Assembly: GCF_018607995.1 (NCBI RefSeq)
Contig: NZ_JABBAL010000023.1
Coordinates: 186,001-250,000 of the forward strand
DNA from: Planktotalea sp.
GTDB lineage: Bacteria; Pseudomonadota; Alphaproteobacteria; Rhodobacterales; Rhodobacteraceae
DNA: 64,000 nucleotides
Direction of reading: 5' to 3'
Numbering within the stretch: position 1 is the stretch's first letter; each line of letters opens with the position of its first letter. Position numbers and translations under genes: made by a program. Below, piece after piece: positions 26,234-35,545 of this stretch. Under the pieces are notes generated by a model. The model did not search any database. It had not been told where the DNA came from and was given only the letters and a program-made list of their open reading frames with translations.

Positions 26234-26998
26234 ATGCTAAATATCCTCACACATGGTACCGACACGACAAAGCCCCCGCTGATGATCGTTCACGGGTTGT
26301 TCGGATCGGCACGCAATTGGAATGTCATTGCCAAACGCATGTCCGAAAAGCGGCGCGTCATTGCGCCGGACATGCGCAATCATGGCAACAGTTTTCACGC
26401 AGGCAGCCACAGCTATGAAGATATGGCGAGCGATCTGAGCGAAGTGATTGCAACACACGGGGGCACGGTCGATTTGGTCGGACACTCCATGGGAGGCAAG
26501 GCTTCGATGGTGCTGGCCTTGAGCGAACCAGCCCAAGTCGCGCGGCTCTTGGTCGCCGATATAGCGCCCGTCACCTACACCCATTCGCAACAACAATTCA
26601 TCGACGCCATGCGCGCAGTTGATCTGTCCAAAGTCACCCGCCGCGCGGATGCGGTGGAGCAACTGGCAGCGCACGTAGAGGATAAAACGCTACAATCGTT
26701 TTTCACCCAATCGCTTGATGTGAAAGAAAAACGTTGGAACTACAACCTTGATACGCTGGAGCAAGACATGCCAAAGATCCTTGGCTTCCCCGAAGTCTCA
26801 GGCACATACAACAGCCTTACCTTGTTCCTATCAGGCGCAAATTCAAACTACGTTCTGCCTGAGCATCGCGCTAAGATCAAAACCCATTTTTCCAATGCAA
26901 AATTTGCCAAAATACAGGACGCGGGCCACTGGCTTCACGCCGAACAACCTCGAGCATTCGAAGCCTCCCTGAAAGCCTTTTTAGAGTACCAGCCATAA
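26234..26998 (+). CDS. Alpha/beta hydrolase, YbfF-like esterase
   Basis: The 254-residue alpha/beta hydrolase opens with ILTHGTDTTKPPLMIVHGLFG, where HGLFGSARNW forms the oxyanion-hole HG motif. The nucleophile elbow is GHSMGG, and the catalytic histidine lies in DAGHWLHAEQP. These are typical of YbfF-type acyl esterases. The start at 26234 gives the normal family N-terminus; a much longer open frame upstream is antisense to the neighbouring gene and not credible. Confidence 0.9.
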   Translation: MLNILTHGTDTTKPPLMIVHGLFGSARNWNVIAKRMSEKRRVIAPDMRNHGNSFHAGSHSYEDMASDLSEVIATHGGTVDLVGHSMGGKASMVLALSEPAQVARLLVADIAPVTYTHSQQQFIDAMRAVDLSKVTRRADAVEQLAAHVEDKTLQSFFTQSLDVKEKRWNYNLDTLEQDMPKILGFPEVSGTYNSLTLFLSGANSNYVLPEHRAKIKTHFSNAKFAKIQDAGHWLHAEQPRAFEASLKAFLEYQP

Positions 26999-27031
26999 AA
27001 CCTGCTTTGCGCTTCCTATTTCTATAAATAT

Positions 27032-27046
27032 CCCGTGGGTCACGGG
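27032..27046. terminator. Short GC hairpin between convergent genes
   Basis: CCCGTG and CACGGG form a perfect 6-bp stem with a 3-base loop between the esterase and PhzF stops. On the minus strand it is followed by an AT-rich stretch, TATTTATAGAAATAGG. A bidirectional terminator is plausible but the T-tracts are poor. Confidence 0.4.
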
Positions 27047-27064
27047 GCTAACCCCCAGCCATGA

Positions 27065-27943
27065 TCACAAATGCAGCATGCCGCTCATCAAAATATGCCC
27101 CGCACCTGCAACCTCAACACCTTCAATCGCATCGCGCGGCCCGATTAACCGCACATCTGCACGTCCAGGACGACCCATTGCATGGCCTTGTTCTGCTACG
27201 AATTCAGGCGTTTCTATCAAACCGTGCGTCCAAAGGTAACTCGCCAAGGCACCTGTCGCAGACCCTGTGAACGGATCTTCCGCAGGACTTGGTGGCAACA
27301 AGAGCAGTCGCGAAAACGTATCGCCTTGCTTTGTAAAACCGCCAAGCGTGCTTAGAAATGGCTCCATTACATCAGCGCCGAACTCTTCCAAAGTGTTGTT
27401 CATGGCCTCAATTGCAGAGGCATTCAGTGCCGCACAACAAAGCGCGACCCGATCGCGGAGCAGCGTAACAACAAAGGGTAAGCCCGTGGAGACCACTTGG
27501 GGCGGAGCGATGATATCCTCCACACGTAATCCTATCGCAGCTGCGGCCAATTCAATATCGACAACAGGCCCGAACACAGGCGCGATCTGGCGCATCGTGA
27601 CGCGCTTACCATCCTCGCTTAAGTGAACGGGGATGATGCCGGCTAAAGTTTCCAGCGTCACATCACCCGTGCCAATCGTTCCCGCCGCGTGGGCCGCAAC
27701 GACTGAGGCTACTGTTGGATGACCTGCAAATGGAATTTCACGAGTGGCGAGAAAATAGCGCACACGCACATCGGCGACATTAGAGGGGCCAAGAAAAGTG
27801 CATTCCACCAACGACGTTTCGCGCACGAAGGTCAAACAGGTTTCATCGTCAAGACGCGCCGCGTGGTGAACGACGGCGCATCCATTGCCGCCAAAGGGGC
27901 GATCCGTGAACGCATCGACCCAATGGACAGCAAAGTCAGCCAT
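27065..27943 (-). CDS. PhzF-family isomerase-like protein
   Basis: The 292-residue protein has the two-domain diaminopimelate-epimerase fold of the PhzF family. The N-terminal half carries VDAFTDRPFGGNGCAVVH and REIPFAGHPTVA, and the C-terminal half carries DPFTGSATGALASYL. Glu45 in the segment SLVECTFL is in the place of the family's catalytic acid. Members isomerise small metabolites, and no phenazine genes are nearby, so the name should not be taken as a pathway. The start shares one base with the DUF1150 stop (TGATG). Confidence 0.9.
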   Translation of the reverse strand: MADFAVHWVDAFTDRPFGGNGCAVVHHAARLDDETCLTFVRETSLVECTFLGPSNVADVRVRYFLATREIPFAGHPTVASVVAAHAAGTIGTGDVTLETLAGIIPVHLSEDGKRVTMRQIAPVFGPVVDIELAAAAIGLRVEDIIAPPQVVSTGLPFVVTLLRDRVALCCAALNASAIEAMNNTLEEFGADVMEPFLSTLGGFTKQGDTFSRLLLLPPSPAEDPFTGSATGALASYLWTHGLIETPEFVAEQGHAMGRPGRADVRLIGPRDAIEGVEVAGAGHILMSGMLHL

Positions 27944-28170
27944 CAGTGCACCGCGTAAGGCGCATAGTCATTCTGGCGCGCCAGCACAAAGGCAAGGTTG
28001 CGATCTGCAACAATCGCCAAACGCGCACCGTCCTCAGAATGCACCGCATAAAGCTGCTCTGTGCCATCCGTCTGCTTTTGCATTTCTTCCGGCAGGTCCG
28101 TCACATCAATCGAGCGCACATAAACAATCCGCTCTTCGCTGTTTTTCGCAAAATCAAAATTCTCTGTCAT
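27943..28170 (-). CDS. DUF1150-family small protein
   Basis: The 75-residue protein matches the DUF1150 family, which is common next to small heat-shock genes in alphaproteobacteria. Conserved pieces are YVRSIDVTDLPEE and LYAVHSEDGARLAIVADRNL, with FVLARQNDYAP at the end. It has no signal or membrane helix. It starts 3 bases after the Hsp20 stop and overlaps phzF by one base, so the three are one translational unit. A role as chaperone partner is inferred from position only. Confidence 0.88.
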   Translation of the reverse strand: MTENFDFAKNSEERIVYVRSIDVTDLPEEMQKQTDGTEQLYAVHSEDGARLAIVADRNLAFVLARQNDYAPYAVH

Positions 28171-28173
28171 GCT

Positions 28174-28587
28174 CTACCCTTTCTTAATGCTTATTGTTTG
28201 AACAACTGTGTCTGGTCGCGCACGAGTCAAATCGACGTGCAGCAGACCGTTTTCCATCAAGGCTTCACCCACCTCGACCCCGTCCGCCAGCACGAAACTA
28301 CGTTGAAACTGCCGCGCGGCGATTCCACGGTGCAGGAACATACGGCCCTCGATATCGTCGGTTTGCCGTCCACGGATGACCAATTGGCGATCCTCAACGG
28401 TAATAGACAGATCATCCTCCGCAAAGCCGGCCACGGCGAGCGTTATGCGGTAAGAGGTATCTGTATTTTGTTCGATATTATAAGGGGGATAGCCTTCGTT
28501 TCCGGATTTGGCTGTGCGTTCGACAAGCCGTTCCAATTGCTCGAACCCCAGCATGTGCGGGTAAGATCCCAGTGTCATTTTCGTCAT
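28174..28587 (-). CDS. Small heat-shock protein, Hsp20 family
   Basis: The 137-residue protein has a short N-terminal arm, an alpha-crystallin domain (about 35-125; YRITLAVAGFAEDDLSITV, then RQFQRSFVLADGVEVGEALMENGLLHVDL) and an IxI-type tail (QTISIKKG). It would hold unfolding proteins as an ATP-independent chaperone. A good sigma-32-type promoter lies 70 bases upstream, which supports heat-shock control of the Hsp20-DUF1150-PhzF operon. Confidence 0.93.
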   Translation of the reverse strand: MTKMTLGSYPHMLGFEQLERLVERTAKSGNEGYPPYNIEQNTDTSYRITLAVAGFAEDDLSITVEDRQLVIRGRQTDDIEGRMFLHRGIAARQFQRSFVLADGVEVGEALMENGLLHVDLTRARPDTVVQTISIKKG

Positions 28588-28656
28588 CGGTCTGTCCTTA
28601 AAGTAAAGCGACTGTCGATCTGCAGCGGTCCCGTTCTGGCAACCGGCGATAAGACG

Positions 28657-28686
28657 AATATGGGAAGCATCAAAGCTCAGTGCAAG
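28657..28686 (-). promoter_or_regulatory. Putative RpoH (sigma-32) promoter of hsp20
   Basis: On the minus strand, CTTGCAC is followed by 15 bases and TCCCATATT. This closely matches the sigma-32 consensus (CTTGAAA, 11-16 bases, CCCCATNT). It lies about 70 bases upstream of the Hsp20 start codon. Confidence 0.6.
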
Positions 28687-28758
28687 GGCTATGCGCGCCT
28701 GTGCAGCAACGCTATACTGACTACTCTGACAATAAGACCTTTCACGGATTTTTCACAT

Positions 28759-28983
28759 ATGACCCCGCCCAATGATATTTCGATGAAAACCAACGATGTG
28801 CTGCGCGTAGAGTTGGAAGTTATGCGCCGTGAGCATCGTGATTTGGACGAGGCTATTCATGCGCTTGCGGAAAAGGGAACTGCGGATCCATTAACACTGC
28901 AACGTCTCAAACGTAACAAGCTGCGTTTGAAAGACAAAATCGCGCAGATTGAAGATCGATTGACACCTGACATTATCGCCTAA
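28759..28983 (+). CDS. YdcH-family (DUF465) small coiled-coil protein
   Basis: The 74-residue protein is a short helical hairpin. The diagnostic ELEVMRREHRDLDEAIHAL and LKRNKLRLKDKIAQIEDRL segments match the YdcH/DUF465 family. A second ATG eight codons in (28783) is an alternative start. The function of the family is not established. It lies divergent from hsp20 and upstream of purE. Confidence 0.85.
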   Translation: MTPPNDISMKTNDVLRVELEVMRREHRDLDEAIHALAEKGTADPLTLQRLKRNKLRLKDKIAQIEDRLTPDIIA

Positions 28984-29058
28984 TCGCATTGCGCTAATAC
29001 AGCATAAGGCTATAGATATCCGCTCATATTTACCGCGTCCATTTCAAGGTGTCACAGC

Positions 29059-29547
29059 ATGGCTAAGATCGAAGTAGGAATCATCATGGGCAGCCAGTCC
29101 GATTGGCCCACCATGAAAGAAGCCGCCGATATGCTGGACGCTTTGAAGGTTCCATACGAAACCAAAATCGTCTCCGCGCATCGCACCCCCGATCGTTTAT
29201 GGGACTACGGCAAAACCGCGGCCTCTCGTGGCTTGAAAGTGATCATCGCAGGGGCTGGCGGTGCCGCACATTTGCCCGGTATGATGGCGTCGAAAACCCG
29301 TGTGCCTGTTGTGGGTGTGCCCGTGCAGACCAAGGCACTTTCAGGCGTCGATAGCCTTTATTCCATCCTGCAAATGCCGCGCGGATTTCCTGTGGCGACT
29401 ATGGCGATTGGTGGTGCGGGCGCAGCGAATGCAGGCCTTATGGCGGCTGGTATTCTCGCGACGTCTGATGCTGATCTCGCTCAGCGTTTGGATGCGTGGC
29501 GCGAAGCTTTGTCAAACTCCATTCCAGAGGAACCAGTTGATGACTAA
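29059..29547 (+). CDS. purE: N5-carboxyaminoimidazole ribonucleotide mutase
   Basis: The 162-residue enzyme rearranges N5-CAIR to CAIR in purine synthesis. Signature elements are [11 protein letters not shown] at the N-terminus, the [13 protein letters not shown] loop with the catalytic His, and [14 protein letters not shown]. The 3' end overlaps purK by 8 bases, so the two enzymes that handle the unstable N5-CAIR intermediate are translated together. Confidence 0.96.
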   Translation: MAKIEVGIIMGSQSDWPTMKEAADMLDALKVPYETKIVSAHRTPDRLWDYGKTAASRGLKVIIAGAGGAAHLPGMMASKTRVPVVGVPVQTKALSGVDSLYSILQMPRGFPVATMAIGGAGAANAGLMAAGILATSDADLAQRLDAWREALSNSIPEEPVDD

Positions 29548-30613
29548 CCCCCTTCCGCAAGGCTCAATCATTGGTATTTTGGGTGGCGGTCAATTGGGCC
29601 GTATGCTGTCTGTTGCGGCTGCGCGCTTGGGCTTTCGCACGCATATTTTCGAACCTGGCACAAACCCGCCAGCGGGCCAGGTTGCTGATCATGTGACCAC
29701 CGCAGCCTACGGCGATGAAACCGCATTGCGCGCTTTCGGCGAGGCCGTCGATATCATCACATATGAGTTCGAAAATGTGCCGACGTCCGCGCTTGATTTA
29801 CTAGGCGCGCTTGCACCAATCCATCCGGGCCGCGAAGCACTGCGCATCTCACAGGATCGCATCACTGAGAAAGATTTTCTCAACGGTCTCGGCCTGAACG
29901 TCGCGCCCTATGCAGCAGTTGAAGACGCAACCAGCATGCAAGCCGCAATCGAGCAAGTTGGTGTGCCATCCATTTTGAAGACACGACAGTTTGGCTACGA
30001 TGGCAAAGGGCAAGCTCGTCTCAAGTCAGCAGCCGATGCAGATCAAGCGCTGACTGACATGGCTGGTGCGCCTTCTGTGCTGGAAGGGTTCATCGATTTT
30101 AGTTGCGAAATCTCAGTGATCGCTGCGCGTAGCCCATCCGGCGAAGTGGCCTGCTATGATCCGGGTGAAAACGTCCATGAGGGCGGCATTCTGCGTAAAA
30201 CCACCGTGCCCGCGAACGTCAAATCGGCGCTGCGCATGGATGCGGTTTTGCTGGCGGGTCGTATACTAAATGAACTGGACTATGTGGGGGTGATGGGCGT
30301 CGAGCTTTTCGTGACACAGGCAGGGCTTGTGGTAAATGAAATCGCGCCGCGCGTGCATAATTCCGGCCATTGGACCCAGAATGGCTGCACTGTGGATCAA
30401 TTCGAGCAACATATCCGCGCGATTGCTGGCTGGCCCCTCGGCAACGGTCAGCGCCACTCTGATGTGGTCATGGAGAACCTGATCGGCGACGATATGGACC
30501 GCGTTCCAACGCTGGCAACGCAAGCGGAAACAGCGCTACATTTGTATGGCAAGGCTGAGGTGAACGCGGGTCGCAAGATGGGCCATGTGAACATCGTCAC
30601 AGCCAGCGCATAA
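29540..30613 (+). CDS. purK: N5-carboxyaminoimidazole ribonucleotide synthase
   Basis: The 357-residue ATP-grasp enzyme carboxylates AIR with bicarbonate and ATP to give N5-CAIR, the substrate of pur[21 protein letters not shown] is the N-terminal nucleotide-binding region, [12 protein letters not shown] the ATP-grasp loop and [14 protein letters not shown] the metal/product site. The ATG at 29540 gives the standard family N-terminus. A longer upstream frame would overlap purE heavily and is rejected. Confidence 0.96.
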   Translation: MTNPLPQGSIIGILGGGQLGRMLSVAAARLGFRTHIFEPGTNPPAGQVADHVTTAAYGDETALRAFGEAVDIITYEFENVPTSALDLLGALAPIHPGREALRISQDRITEKDFLNGLGLNVAPYAAVEDATSMQAAIEQVGVPSILKTRQFGYDGKGQARLKSAADADQALTDMAGAPSVLEGFIDFSCEISVIAARSPSGEVACYDPGENVHEGGILRKTTVPANVKSALRMDAVLLAGRILNELDYVGVMGVELFVTQAGLVVNEIAPRVHNSGHWTQNGCTVDQFEQHIRAIAGWPLGNGQRHSDVVMENLIGDDMDRVPTLATQAETALHLYGKAEVNAGRKMGHVNIVTASA

Positions 30614-30615
30614 GC

Positions 30616-31200
30616 TTAGGCACTCCCGCCGCTGGAAGACAGGATCGCAGGATCAATCCCGATCGCACCAAGCGATGCGGACCATTTTTGCGAATCTGGT
30701 GTGTCAAAGATGATATCCGGTCCCACATCGGCCAACAGCCACCCATTGGCCGCGATCTCCTGCTCTAGTTGACCTGGCCCCCAACCAGCATAACCAAGCG
30801 CAATCAAAGCGCGCTCTGGACCTTTATGCGCACCGATGTCTTCCAATATGTCGATTGTCGCTGTCATCGCGAACTGCAACCCCGTTTTCATTGTCGACAG
30901 TTCTGATTTGTAATCTGCGCCATGCAGAACAAATCCGCGCCCATGCTCGACCGGACCACCAAAGTAGATTGGCAGATCGGGACTGGTGTCGCCTTTCGGA
31001 ATAGAAAGTTGATCCATGAGGTCGCCCAATTCGACGTCTTGAACACGCTTGTTCACAATGAGCCCCATGGCCCCTTCCGCCGAATGGGCACAGATAAAAA
31101 TCACGCTGCTTTGAAAACGCGGATCTGGAATATCCGGCATTGATATCAAACACTTGCCAACAAGTTCGATCGGAGGATCGGGGGAAATCATACTTTTCAT
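30616..31200 (-). CDS. YqgE/AlgH-family protein
   Basis: The 194-residue protein matches the YqgE/AlgH (DUF179) family, with LVGKCLISMPDIPDPRFQ near the start, GAMGLIVNKRV, IYFGGPVEHGRGFVLH and LGYAGWGPGQLEQEI. The family's role is unsettled; it has been linked to gene regulation in some gammaproteobacteria. It is convergent with purK, with stops 2 bases apart. A second in-frame ATG three codons into the gene is an alternative start. Confidence 0.92.
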   Translation of the reverse strand: MKSMISPDPPIELVGKCLISMPDIPDPRFQSSVIFICAHSAEGAMGLIVNKRVQDVELGDLMDQLSIPKGDTSPDLPIYFGGPVEHGRGFVLHGADYKSELSTMKTGLQFAMTATIDILEDIGAHKGPERALIALGYAGWGPGQLEQEIAANGWLLADVGPDIIFDTPDSQKWSASLGAIGIDPAILSSSGGSA

Positions 31201-31328
31201 TATCTCTAGCTATTGGAGAAATAGATGATAGCGGTGACAGGTCAACGCAAGGGCTACTTGTCCGATCAGCAATATTTCTCGCAAATTAGTGACGTGACAT
31301 TGTACGCGCCAAAGTGCACGCAGTTTGT

Positions 31329-32138
31329 ATGTTGCTAAAAACCACACTTCTTTCTGCCCTTGTCGCTATGACTCTTGGGTCAAACGCAGTCGCGCAAAAT
31401 TTCGATGACATCATTGATGCGAGCTTGATCACAGGGTGGCGTCAAGCCGATGGCAGCCACATGGCTGGCATTCGACTAAAGCTGGAAAACGACTGGCACA
31501 CCTACTGGCGCGCACCCGGCGATGCGGGCATACCGCCGACGTTCGACATGGCAGGTTCGCGCAATTTCAAAGCTGCGCAGGTTATTTGGCCGCGTCCTGA
31601 GGTCTACGAACAGAACGGCCTCCGCTCGATCGTGTATCATGATCAGGTCATTCTACCGCTGCAAATCATGCCCAAGTCCAAGGGTGGTGACATCACGGTA
31701 AATGCCAAGATTGATATCGGTGTGTGCAAAGATATCTGCGTGCCGCAAACCCTGCGTATTTCTGCGGTGCTGCCTGCTGCAGATAAAAAACGCGATGGCC
31801 GGATTGTGGCGTCCCTCGCGGAGCGCGCTTATACGGGCAAAGAAGCGGGTGCCAAGAACGTGCGCTGCCAGATTACGCCAACAGCAGACGGTATCTCACT
31901 GACAACAACGTTGAGCTTGCCAAAGGTGGGCCGCCACGAAGCCATGGTCATCGAAGCCGCAAACCCGCTTTTGTGGATCGCGGAACCGCAGATGCACCGC
32001 TCTGGCAATACGCTAAGCGCGACCACAGACATACAACATGTTGAGGGCGCGCCTTTTATGCTGAACCGTAGCGGCATTCGCATCACCGTCTTGGGTGAAA
32101 ACAAAGCCGTTGAAATTGCGGGATGCACGGGAGGTTAA
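31329..32138 (+). CDS. Stand-alone DsbD N-terminal-domain-like periplasmic protein
   Basis: The 269-residue protein begins with a signal peptide (MLLKTTLLSALVAMTLG, cleavage expected near AVAQ). It continues with an immunoglobulin-like DsbD alpha domain: TYWRAPGDAGIPP, VIWPRPEVYEQNGLRSIVYHD and DIGVCKDICVPQT, which supplies a CxxxC pair. Full-length DsbD also has a membrane core and a thioredoxin end, both absent here. It may accept electrons from a CcdA-type protein encoded elsewhere and reduce periplasmic disulfides. An in-frame GTG at 31314 is an alternative start. Its stop overlaps the convergent RND gene by 4 bases. Confidence 0.85.
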   Translation: MLLKTTLLSALVAMTLGSNAVAQNFDDIIDASLITGWRQADGSHMAGIRLKLENDWHTYWRAPGDAGIPPTFDMAGSRNFKAAQVIWPRPEVYEQNGLRSIVYHDQVILPLQIMPKSKGGDITVNAKIDIGVCKDICVPQTLRISAVLPAADKKRDGRIVASLAERAYTGKEAGAKNVRCQITPTADGISLTTTLSLPKVGRHEAMVIEAANPLLWIAEPQMHRSGNTLSATTDIQHVEGAPFMLNRSGIRITVLGENKAVEIAGCTGG

Positions 32139-35100
32139 GCCGCTTCTCTCTGGCCGCGCCGCATGAGTGTGAGCGCCAGCAGGGAAAACGCGAAAGCCGA
32201 AGCCACCATCACGCTAAGTCCCACGACGAAGATCAACAACGCCGCTGGCATCGCTGACATTTCGCCGAGACGCGGGACGAGTTGTGTGATGAACGGCAAG
32301 AGCGCGCCGTTAACGGCCGCATATCCCAACGTCGCCACGAGCCAACCAGCGACGAGCCCGGACAACGCCAGCAACGCCGCGCGCGGTCCTGACGCACGAA
32401 AACCAAGCCCGCGTTTATACGCATCCACCCGTCGGCGCACATCATACTGCATCGCTATCAAGGACGGCACGACCAGCAAGACCAAAAGCATGCCAAAGCC
32501 CAAGCCATAGACCAAAGTCACAACCGTTGGCTTCAGGAATTGCGCTTGGCTAGAGCGCTCAAAGAGCAACGGCAGCAAGCCCAGCACAGTCGTCAAGGTC
32601 GTCAGCATCACAGGGCGCAAACGGTTCGCAACTCCGTCAATAATCGACGGGATCAAACCGCGATCCTTGGCGTATTCGTCAATCGTCGTCACCAAGACAA
32701 TGGAATCGTTGATGATAATGCCTGTCATGCCCAGCATCCCAACAATAGAGAACATCGACAAAGGTATATCCCAAACCGCGTGCCCATAGATCGTGCCGAC
32801 CAAGCCAAAGGGGATCACTGCCATCACCACAACAGGGCGCGTCCAGCTGGAAAAGACCCAAGCCAACACCAGATAAATCCCAGTCAACGACAAGATCAGC
32901 CCTGTCATCGCATCACTGAGGAAGGCGCTTTCTTGCTCTGATTGACCAGACAAGCGCCATTCCACCTGCTGCTCTGATGCGATACGCAGCAAGATTTGCT
33001 CTTCCAACGCATCCTCTATCTCGCTCGCACGGGCTGGATTATCTTCTGAAATTTCGCCCGTCACCGAGATCAAACGCACACCATTTTCGCGCCGCACTGT
33101 GGAAAATCCAGTCCGTTGCGTGACACTGACAATATCCGCCAAGGGCACGTAGCTGCCCGACTTACTGCGCAGCAAAGTGCTATCAAGAAAATCCGCGCGC
33201 AATTCATCGCTTGGAAGTTCAACGCGGATCGTGGCACTGCGCGGTCCGTCTGGGAAGCTCGCCGCTTCGATCCCGTTCAAGCGGTGCCGCAAGACACGAC
33301 CCAGTTGATCAATTGTAAAGCCCAGTGCTTGGCCTTGTGCAGTCAATTCAAGGATCAGCTCTTCCTTGTCATAGGCGAGATTGTCCTCGACCGCAGAGAC
33401 CTCTGGAAAACGCGCCAATTCGGACTGAAGCGCTTCGCTGGCGGCTTTCAAAGTCTCCGCATCCGCACCGAAGAACTCGACATCGAGGCCAGATCCACCC
33501 GGACCAGAACGCCATGAACGAAACGAAATATTTTCCGTCAACGGATGGCGGCGCACTGCATCTTGCAAGTCCGCAACAAAGGCGAAGCTGGAATAGGGTC
33601 GTAAGTCTGCATCAATCAATTCAATCGAAATGCCACCCAACAAATCGTTGTCCTTGGTATCCGATCCCGCCAAACCGCGTCCCGACGACCCGCCAATCGT
33701 GGCCATCACATAATCGAGCGGATTTGTGCCGTGCTCTTTCTCATACTCCGCCGCAAGATCATTGGTCGCGCGCTGCATCTCGCGCATCATCGCAAGCGTG
33801 TCTTCGCGGTTTGCGCCCTCGACCATGGAGAAGTTACCCGTGACCGAAGACCGCTCTGGCGCGTTAAAGAACCGCCACTGCACATCGCCCGCAATGACCA
33901 GGGACACTTGGCTGGCAAGAACAACAATCATACCTGCAAACACCACATAGCGCGCCCAGATTACGCCTGCGATTAGCGGCCGGAAAATCGTATCGCGAAC
34001 CCACTCGAAACCTTTGTTCACCACGCGGCTTGGCATATCGTACCAATGGGTTTTGACGCTGTGCGCCAAGGCATGACTCATGTGGTTGGGCAGGATCAGG
34101 AAACACTCTGCCAACGAGGCGATCAAAACGGCGATAACCGTGAAGGGGATATCCGCGATCAAATCGCCAAACCGTCCGCCAACTGCAACCAATCCAAAGA
34201 ACGCAATCACAGTCGTAAGCGTCGCCGAGAACACTGGCATCGCCATGCGCCGCGCTGCGTTCTCGGCGGCGACGACTGGCGGTTCGTTCAATTCGCGCGC
34301 ACGGTAATCCGCGTGTTCACCCACGACAATTGCATCATCCACCACGATCCCAAGCGTGATAATCAACGCGAAAAGCGAGATCATATTGATCGTCAAACCG
34401 CCCAAATACATGATCGCAATCGCTGCAAACAAAGCCACAGGAATACCCGCAGCCACCCAGAATGCGGTGCGTGCATTGAGGAACAGGAACAGCAGCAACA
34501 CCACCAGCGCGAGGCCCGTGATTGCGTTATCCAGCAGAATGTTCAAACGACCGCTGATATATTCCGCGCGCGTGCGGATCAGCTCGATTGTGACTCCTTC
34601 GGGCAAGGTTGCCTGCATGGTGGCGGCCACGTCTTCGACCTGTCTTTGGATCGCAATCGCATCGCCTTTGTCAGAGCGGTCCACGCGGATGCTCATCGCA
34701 GGATCGTCGCCAACAAAGAACCCGACCTCGCGGTCCACACCCTCTTGGCTCAGACGCGCGACATCGCCGATGCGCAGTTTGGAACCATCATCATTAGAGC
34801 GCAAAACGATCTGTGCAATTTGCTCAGGCGTGCGTTTCTCAACGCCAGTGCGCACACGTGCAGAGCCGCCAGATACATCGCCTGCGGGATCGGCATCGAC
34901 CTCGGACGCAATCGCGGCGGCGATATCGGCCATAGCGACATCGTAGGAGATCAGATTGCTCGACGGCACCTCGACAATTGTTTGCCCCGCTGCAACCCCG
35001 CGAATAGTGGCGCGTGTCACACCCTCACCGAATAGGCGAATGCTTAGTTCATCTGCAAACAGAGCAAGTTGTTCGACACCCACAGGCCCGGTGATCACAA

Positions 35101-35542
35101 TGTCCGTTACACGATCGCGCCATTGACCGCGCCGTACGACGGGATCCTCGGCTTCATCCGGCAAGGCTGTCACTTGATCCACCGCAGATTGCACATCATC
35201 TGCTGCGCGCGCCATGTCCCAATTCGGCTCAAACTCCAAAGAAATCGAGGCACCTCCTTCGCGGCTGCTTGCACTTGAGCTTTCGACACCTTCCACCGAC
35301 AAGAGCGCAGGTTCCATCACCTGAACGATAGCCGCATCCACATCCTCTGCACCTGCGCCGTCCCATGCGACAGACACAGAGACCTTGTCGACGACCACAT
35401 CAGGAAAGAACTGCGCGCGCATTTTTGGCATCGCAACCAAGCCCGCAACGAGCATGACAACCAGCAAAAGATTGGCCAACGTTTTGTGGCGCACGAAATA
35501 GCTCAGCACACCACCTGCACCACTGGAGAGAGGACGCACCAT
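32135..35542 (-). CDS. RND efflux permease (AcrB/HAE1 family)
   Basis: The 1135-residue inner-membrane pump has the RND plan: a first helix (LANLLLVVMLVAGLVAMP), a periplasmic porter loop, helices 2-6 with the proton-relay GIVVDDAIVVGEHAD (paired aspartates), a second loop, and a matching second half with GIIINDSIVLVTTIDEYA. It should export drugs, dyes or lipophilic compounds using the proton gradient. The adaptor gene lies directly upstream, with 3 bases between them. No TolC-type outer-membrane gene is adjacent. Confidence 0.93.
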   Translation of the reverse strand: MVRPLSSGAGGVLSYFVRHKTLANLLLVVMLVAGLVAMPKMRAQFFPDVVVDKVSVSVAWDGAGAEDVDAAIVQVMEPALLSVEGVESSSASSREGGASISLEFEPNWDMARAADDVQSAVDQVTALPDEAEDPVVRRGQWRDRVTDIVITGPVGVEQLALFADELSIRLFGEGVTRATIRGVAAGQTIVEVPSSNLISYDVAMADIAAAIASEVDADPAGDVSGGSARVRTGVEKRTPEQIAQIVLRSNDDGSKLRIGDVARLSQEGVDREVGFFVGDDPAMSIRVDRSDKGDAIAIQRQVEDVAATMQATLPEGVTIELIRTRAEYISGRLNILLDNAITGLALVVLLLFLFLNARTAFWVAAGIPVALFAAIAIMYLGGLTINMISLFALIITLGIVVDDAIVVGEHADYRARELNEPPVVAAENAARRMAMPVFSATLTTVIAFFGLVAVGGRFGDLIADIPFTVIAVLIASLAECFLILPNHMSHALAHSVKTHWYDMPSRVVNKGFEWVRDTIFRPLIAGVIWARYVVFAGMIVVLASQVSLVIAGDVQWRFFNAPERSSVTGNFSMVEGANREDTLAMMREMQRATNDLAAEYEKEHGTNPLDYVMATIGGSSGRGLAGSDTKDNDLLGGISIELIDADLRPYSSFAFVADLQDAVRRHPLTENISFRSWRSGPGGSGLDVEFFGADAETLKAASEALQSELARFPEVSAVEDNLAYDKEELILELTAQGQALGFTIDQLGRVLRHRLNGIEAASFPDGPRSATIRVELPSDELRADFLDSTLLRSKSGSYVPLADIVSVTQRTGFSTVRRENGVRLISVTGEISEDNPARASEIEDALEEQILLRIASEQQVEWRLSGQSEQESAFLSDAMTGLILSLTGIYLVLAWVFSSWTRPVVVMAVIPFGLVGTIYGHAVWDIPLSMFSIVGMLGMTGIIINDSIVLVTTIDEYAKDRGLIPSIIDGVANRLRPVMLTTLTTVLGLLPLLFERSSQAQFLKPTVVTLVYGLGFGMLLVLLVVPSLIAMQYDVRRRVDAYKRGLGFRASGPRAALLALSGLVAGWLVATLGYAAVNGALLPFITQLVPRLGEMSAMPAALLIFVVGLSVMVASAFAFSLLALTLMRRGQREAA

Positions 35543-35545
35543 CGC

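Noticed and set aside
34046-35035. A 329-codon frame antisense to the RND permease
   Set aside because: Composition is dominated by His, Arg, Asp and Gln with no hydrophobic core, and the opposite strand encodes an unmistakable RND pump.
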